Assembly: GCA_031257235.1 (NCBI GenBank)
Contig: JAIRPA010000083.1
Location: 1 to 9,341 of the forward strand
Direction of reading: 5' to 3'
DNA from: Burkholderiales bacterium
Lineage (GTDB): Bacteria > Pseudomonadota > Gammaproteobacteria > Burkholderiales > Casimicrobiaceae
Length of the DNA: 9,341 nucleotides
The position numbers and the translations under genes are program-made. Shown here one piece after another: positions 6,086 through 9,341 of the stretch (positions are counted from its first letter, which is position 1; the number at the start of each line of letters is the position of its first letter). Below the pieces are notes generated by a model that was given only the letters and a program-made list of their open reading frames with translations, was not told the DNA's origin and ran no database searches.

Positions 6086-8128
6086 TTACCCCCGGTGGTC
6101 GCTTTCCTTTAATCGGAAATAAAACGTGGAGCCGTGGCCCACTGCGCTGTCTATCTTTAACATGCTCCCGTGGCGATCAATCACGGTGCGAACAAACGCC
6201 AAGCCCAACACAAGCCCTGTTTCTTGCGCTCCGCCGTTATCGCTGCGCATTCCCAAAAGGTGGCGTTGTGCGTCACGCGACAAACCCTGCCCTTGGTCGC
6301 GCACCGCAAAATCCCAATATCCGTTGCTGTAAATAAGGCTCACCGTGACCTCTGAATCCTCCGGGCTAAACTTAATCGCGTTGTGGATTAAATTTGAAAT
6401 GGCGCGTGACAGTAAATTTGCGCTGCCTTTCACAAACGCCGTTTGTTCATAGTTGCGCTTCACTTTGACTTTCCGCTCCGCCGCAAACGTCCATAAAGCG
6501 TCGATTGCCTCGTCAATCAAAGAGGTCAGCTCCAGCTCTTTGAACGAACCTGCGGTCAATGACGAGGCTTTTGCCATTTGGACGAATTCTTCGGCAAGTT
6601 TGGAGGTTTTCTGCGCATAGCTTTTGATTTGTGAAAAAAGCTCGTCGTCGTTGACGTTTGCTTTTTTCCGCGACCGCATTTCAATCAGCGCGATGATAGC
6701 CGACTGCGGCGAACGCATGTCGTGCGACAAGAAATGTAAAAAGTTTTCACGCTCCACGCTCGCGCGCTGTAAACGTTCGCGCGTTTCCCGCAAGGTTTCG
6801 AGACTGCGCACCACCGGTTCGGGAGACAAGGTAAACGACGCGCTCATGGTGGTCAGCATCGTGCCTTGTTGTCTCAACAACATATTTTCCTGTTGAAGGA
6901 AAAACAGCACGGTTGCCAAGCGTCGCCACATCCACAAAGGATACGCGCACGCCGCGCACACCAAAAAAGACGCAGGGGCAATTTGCCATTGAAAAACCCC
7001 CAGCGCCACGCGCATGCCGACAATCCCCAAGCCGATAAAAAGTAACGTCACCAGAATGCAAATGCTGGGCGGAGATCGAAAATACACCAAATACAAAAAC
7101 GTTAATCCTATGGACGCGAAAAGCCAATTCATCGACCACGGCAACACGCGAATATTGATGCCTTCGCGCAGACCTTCATACGTGGACATGATGATTTCTA
7201 TATTAGACACGGGTGTCATGAAGCCTGATTTCGGCGTCGCAAAAACCTGTTCCACGCGCGATGCGGTTGTGCCGATAAAAACCACGCGATCCGTCACGGC
7301 GCTGTCGGGAATATCGCCGGTAATCCAGCGCCAATAAGAATACGACGAATAGTGTTGCGCGCCGCCGGAATAAGGAATGTGATACCAAAACTGATAATCT
7401 AATTCGGCATTGGGCTTTAGGCTGGATTCAAACAACACATCTCCTAATCGGCTCACATCTTTATCGGGGTCGGTAATGCGCAGTAACGCCAGCGCCGCGT
7501 GCGGCTCTAAATGATTGCTCGCTCCGGCAAACAAAAAGGTCGCGCGTGTGACCCCGTCGGGGGACGCAATAAATTCTTTGTGTCCTTTGGCGGCAACCGC
7601 GCGATCCATCGCCGGCAAGGTTTCGCGTTCTTCGATCTTTTGACCGTTGGTATTAAACACCACGGGGATCACGACACTTCCGTTGCTGTTGATCGCGCGG
7701 GCGGCGGCGTCATCCACCACGGCAGAATCTCTTGTCACCGCCTCAAAGTTAAACGGATAGTCTAAATAAACCGCTTTTGCCCGAGCTTCGGTCAGCCTTT
7801 TGAGGGCGCGGGTGTGCGCGCGCATCATGATGTCGTGCGACCAAGGCAAATGCCCCATCCGCTCCAGTGTTTCGTTGTCGATTTCAATCAACACCATATC
7901 TTCGGGAGCTTCGCGGGAAAAAGTATTGAGCGCGTTATCGTATAAAACGTTATTGAGCCCCGAAAACCAATTATTAAGATAAGAGACCAAACAAAACACC
8001 ACCGCTACCACGATGAAGATCACGCATTCCAATAAAGGGCTTGCCCGTCGATTAAAGCGCGACGAAGTCTCTTTACGTCTGAAGCGCCTGAGTAACGAAG
8101 AGAAAAAAGGTGTGCCGTGTGTTGTCAT
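6086..8128 (-). CDS. CHASE2-domain sensor histidine kinase
   Basis: This 680-residue inner-membrane sensor kinase has one membrane segment (about 32-51), a large periplasmic CHASE2 sensing domain (about 55-325, including VLIEIDNETLERMGHLPW and the closing RVVFIGTTA), then about three membrane segments (about 333-350, 354-373, 382-401). A short helical linker (about 403-460) leads to the dimerisation/phospho-acceptor region with FLSHDMRSP, H469 being the phosphorylated residue. The ATPase domain follows, with N-box NLIHNAIKFSPE (N583), G1 box DQGQG (611-615) and a G2 box reading GLVLGL (638-643) instead of the usual GxGLGL. The ligand is unknown. The ATG at 8128 is the only reasonable start (an in-frame stop lies upstream), but no Shine-Dalgarno is close. 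It is convergent with the response regulator, its presumed partner. The gene's promoter must lie in 8129-8321, where I see no clear -10/-35. Confidence 0.95.
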   Translation of the reverse strand: MTTHGTPFFSSLLRRFRRKETSSRFNRRASPLLECVIFIVVAVVFCLVSYLNNWFSGLNNVLYDNALNTFSREAPEDMVLIEIDNETLERMGHLPWSHDIMMRAHTRALKRLTEARAKAVYLDYPFNFEAVTRDSAVVDDAAARAINSNGSVVIPVVFNTNGQKIEERETLPAMDRAVAAKGHKEFIASPDGVTRATFLFAGASNHLEPHAALALLRITDPDKDVSRLGDVLFESSLKPNAELDYQFWYHIPYSGGAQHYSSYSYWRWITGDIPDSAVTDRVVFIGTTASRVEQVFATPKSGFMTPVSNIEIIMSTYEGLREGINIRVLPWSMNWLFASIGLTFLYLVYFRSPPSICILVTLLFIGLGIVGMRVALGVFQWQIAPASFLVCAACAYPLWMWRRLATVLFFLQQENMLLRQQGTMLTTMSASFTLSPEPVVRSLETLRETRERLQRASVERENFLHFLSHDMRSPQSAIIALIEMRSRKKANVNDDELFSQIKSYAQKTSKLAEEFVQMAKASSLTAGSFKELELTSLIDEAIDALWTFAAERKVKVKRNYEQTAFVKGSANLLSRAISNLIHNAIKFSPEDSEVTVSLIYSNGYWDFAVRDQGQGLSRDAQRHLLGMRSDNGGAQETGLVLGLAFVRTVIDRHGSMLKIDSAVGHGSTFYFRLKESDHRG

Positions 8129-8321
8129 GCAATCGTTTTCGGTTTTGGGTTTGTCCTTTTGCGTTCAATCTGTGGTTTGCTCCTGCCTTCGCCCGTATCT
8201 TGGCGTGATTCACGATCCGCCCGACTTGATGCGACTTTGCAAATTCCCCTTATTTTGCGTCATTGTGGCGATCGAAGGAAGAGACCTGCCGACATCCAAC
8301 GCGCGCTTGATACCCTACCAC

Positions 8322-8355
8322 AAAAAAAAGGGAACACCTTTTTGGTGTTCCCTTT
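8322..8355 (-). terminator. Strong intrinsic terminator of the GLUG-repeat gene
   Basis: Read on the - strand, AAAGGGAACACC (complement of 8344-8355) pairs with GGTGTTCCCTTT (complement of 8327-8338) over 12 bp with a 5-base loop. The run continues to eight T (complement of 8322-8329). It lies 42 bases past the stop codon at 8398. A small extra stem (GGATTC/GAATCC, 8370-8384) sits between stop and terminator. It should end transcription before the kinase gene, so the two are probably not one operon. Confidence 0.9.
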
Positions 8356-8397
8356 GGGATGAACGGTTAGGATTCAGCGAATCCCTCCGTGACCCTG

Positions 8398-9341
8398 TTA
8401 CTCCCAAGCAAGTTCGGGGCGTTTCTCGCTTGCATTCCACCTCCAAACGGAAGCATCAAAGCCCAAGCTCGAAATCCAGAAATTGTTCAGGTCTTGTTGG
8501 GTGCTGCCCACCGAAACGCTACGGTCGCCGGACATATGTGTGGTCACGCCCAAGGATGAGCTGTGGAACGCATTCATCACGACCATGTTGCTGGTGGTGC
8601 TCCACGTTCTGGCGTAGGGCGCGCCTTTCGACGCGGCACCGGTCATGGAAGCGTTCAAACCCGCGGTGTTCTTGAGTGTCCACGTGCCGCCGCCGTCAAA
8701 GCCGACGATCGTGCCCACCAAGCCTTTAACCGGATCGTTTGAACCGAACAAATTGCTGGTCGTAAAGCAGTTTTCAATCAAGGCGCCATCGTTGTACACG
8801 CTACCCGCAATGCCGCCGATTTCTCTGTAGCCGTTGCTGTCCGAGGACACGACACGGTTAGAAATATCACCGGCGCTGTAGCTATTTTTGACCACACCAT
8901 TGACGGCGATACGCCCGACAATCCCGCCGGCGTACCCGTTGTTGTTGGGTCTGCCTGCCCCCTGCCCGCTGTGTTCCAACGTGACGTTGCCCAAACTGGC
9001 CACTTCTTCAACCGTCCCGTTTCTGTGGTCGCCCACAATGCCGCCAATCGCGCCGATGATGTTATAAGACGCGTTGATGATGAGCTTGATGTCTGCATCG
9101 GATTTGCTTCTGATGATGGTGCCGCCATCATTGGTGCCGGCAATACTGCCCATATACACGTTGCCGCTTCCGATGGCCGTATATTCAAACGACCCTTCGA
9201 CGATGACATCTTTGATCGTGCCGTTGTTCTTGCCGACCAGACCGACGTATTCATCACCATTGATGACCAGCGGGGTAATCGTATCCACGTTATCAAAGAT
9301 CACCGTGTGACCGTTGCCCTCCAGCGTTCCGGTAAAGCCGT
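8398..9341 (-). CDS. GLUG-repeat surface/secreted protein, probable adhesin (3' part, N-terminus outside window)
   Basis: The frame is open through the right edge, so only the last 314 codons are seen. A GTG at 9301-9303 is internal and not the start, because the frame continues upstream with GFTGTLEGNGHTV, the usual lead-in of a GLUG/beta-helix domain. At least six repeats follow, each built on G-(G/L)-I/V-(V/A)-G plus NGTIKDVxxxG-like strands: GLVGKNNGTIKD, GSIAGTNDGGTI, GGIVGDHRNGTVEE, GGIVGRIAVNGVVKN, GGIAGSVYNDGALIEN and GLVGTIVGFDGGGTW. The composition (Gly, Asn, Ser, Thr, Val) fits an extracellular beta-helix. The end, DLNNFWISSLGFDASVWRWN then RPELAWE, is the common closing module of such domains. 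No C-terminal barrel, sorting motif or membrane helix is present, so export must depend on the unseen N-terminus, for example a two-partner secretion signal. Binding target unknown. Confidence 0.85.
   Translation of the reverse strand, partial: GFTGTLEGNGHTVIFDNVDTITPLVINGDEYVGLVGKNNGTIKDVIVEGSFEYTAIGSGNVYMGSIAGTNDGGTIIRSKSDADIKLIINASYNIIGAIGGIVGDHRNGTVEEVASLGNVTLEHSGQGAGRPNNNGYAGGIVGRIAVNGVVKNSYSAGDISNRVVSSDSNGYREIGGIAGSVYNDGALIENCFTTSNLFGSNDPVKGLVGTIVGFDGGGTWTLKNTAGLNASMTGAASKGAPYARTWSTTSNMVVMNAFHSSSLGVTTHMSGDRSVSVGSTQQDLNNFWISSLGFDASVWRWNASEKRPELAWE

Noticed and set aside
5908..6336. A 142-codon + strand reading frame across the convergent gap
   Set aside because: It runs through all three palindromes and then antisense through the kinase 3' end. 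It has no recognisable domain, and its RGKPRPYT part is simply the translated GC-rich palindrome.
8117..8362. A possible 81-codon small gene in the kinase/adhesin gap on the + strand
   Set aside because: It ends inside the terminator hairpin, has no Shine-Dalgarno and shows no domain. Overlap with the kinase start makes it unlikely.
8013..8675. A 220-codon + strand reading frame over the kinase start, the gap and the adhesin end
   Set aside because: It is antisense to two convincing genes and passes through a strong terminator stem. Its composition is Arg/Ser/Cys-rich, as expected for a shadow frame.
1..9341. CRISPR array, insertion sequence, phage or defence genes
   Set aside because: No regularly spaced direct repeats, transposase motifs, integrase or attachment-site duplication were found on either strand.

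Overview
This window looks like chromosomal DNA from a Gram-negative bacterium. A betaproteobacterium of the order Burkholderiales is most likely, possibly a moderate-GC host-associated group such as the Sutterellaceae. The lineage call is inference. It rests on an M23 peptidase gene directly before secA (a neighbourhood I recall from Burkholderiales and Neisseriales), a SecA with a C-terminal zinc-binding tail, a CHASE2 histidine kinase paired with an OmpR-type regulator, and a GLUG-repeat adhesin.

The left part (1-4980) is housekeeping and reads on the + strand. A membrane-anchored M23 (LytM) peptidase (72-995) ends at a clear intrinsic terminator-like hairpin (1022-1055). secA (1071-3791) starts only 15 bases after that hairpin and has no visible Shine-Dalgarno. 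secA ends at a long hairpin whose 3' arm runs into the promoter of a tRNA-Thr(UGU) gene (3882-3957). Then come trmL (4064-4540), encoding a wobble-position tRNA 2'-O-methyltransferase, and a closely following GNAT acetyltransferase of unknown substrate (4549-4980).

The middle part (4981-8128) holds a two-component system in a convergent, tail-to-tail layout. An OmpR-family response regulator (5229-5936, +) has a good Shine-Dalgarno and an extended -10 promoter. A CHASE2 sensor histidine kinase (6086-8128, -) faces it. The 149 bases between their stop codons contain three stacked palindromes, one of them a convincing bidirectional terminator. Another resembles a widespread class of interspersed palindromic repeats.

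The right part (8398 to the window edge, -) is the C-terminal portion of a GLUG-repeat surface or secreted protein, probably an adhesin. Its own strong terminator (8322-8355) separates it from the kinase gene. Its N-terminus lies outside the window.

Nothing here shows a CRISPR array, transposase, phage gene or clear defence system. The most informative non-coding signals are the hairpin before secA, the hairpin/tRNA-promoter overlap, and the palindrome cluster between the convergent genes.
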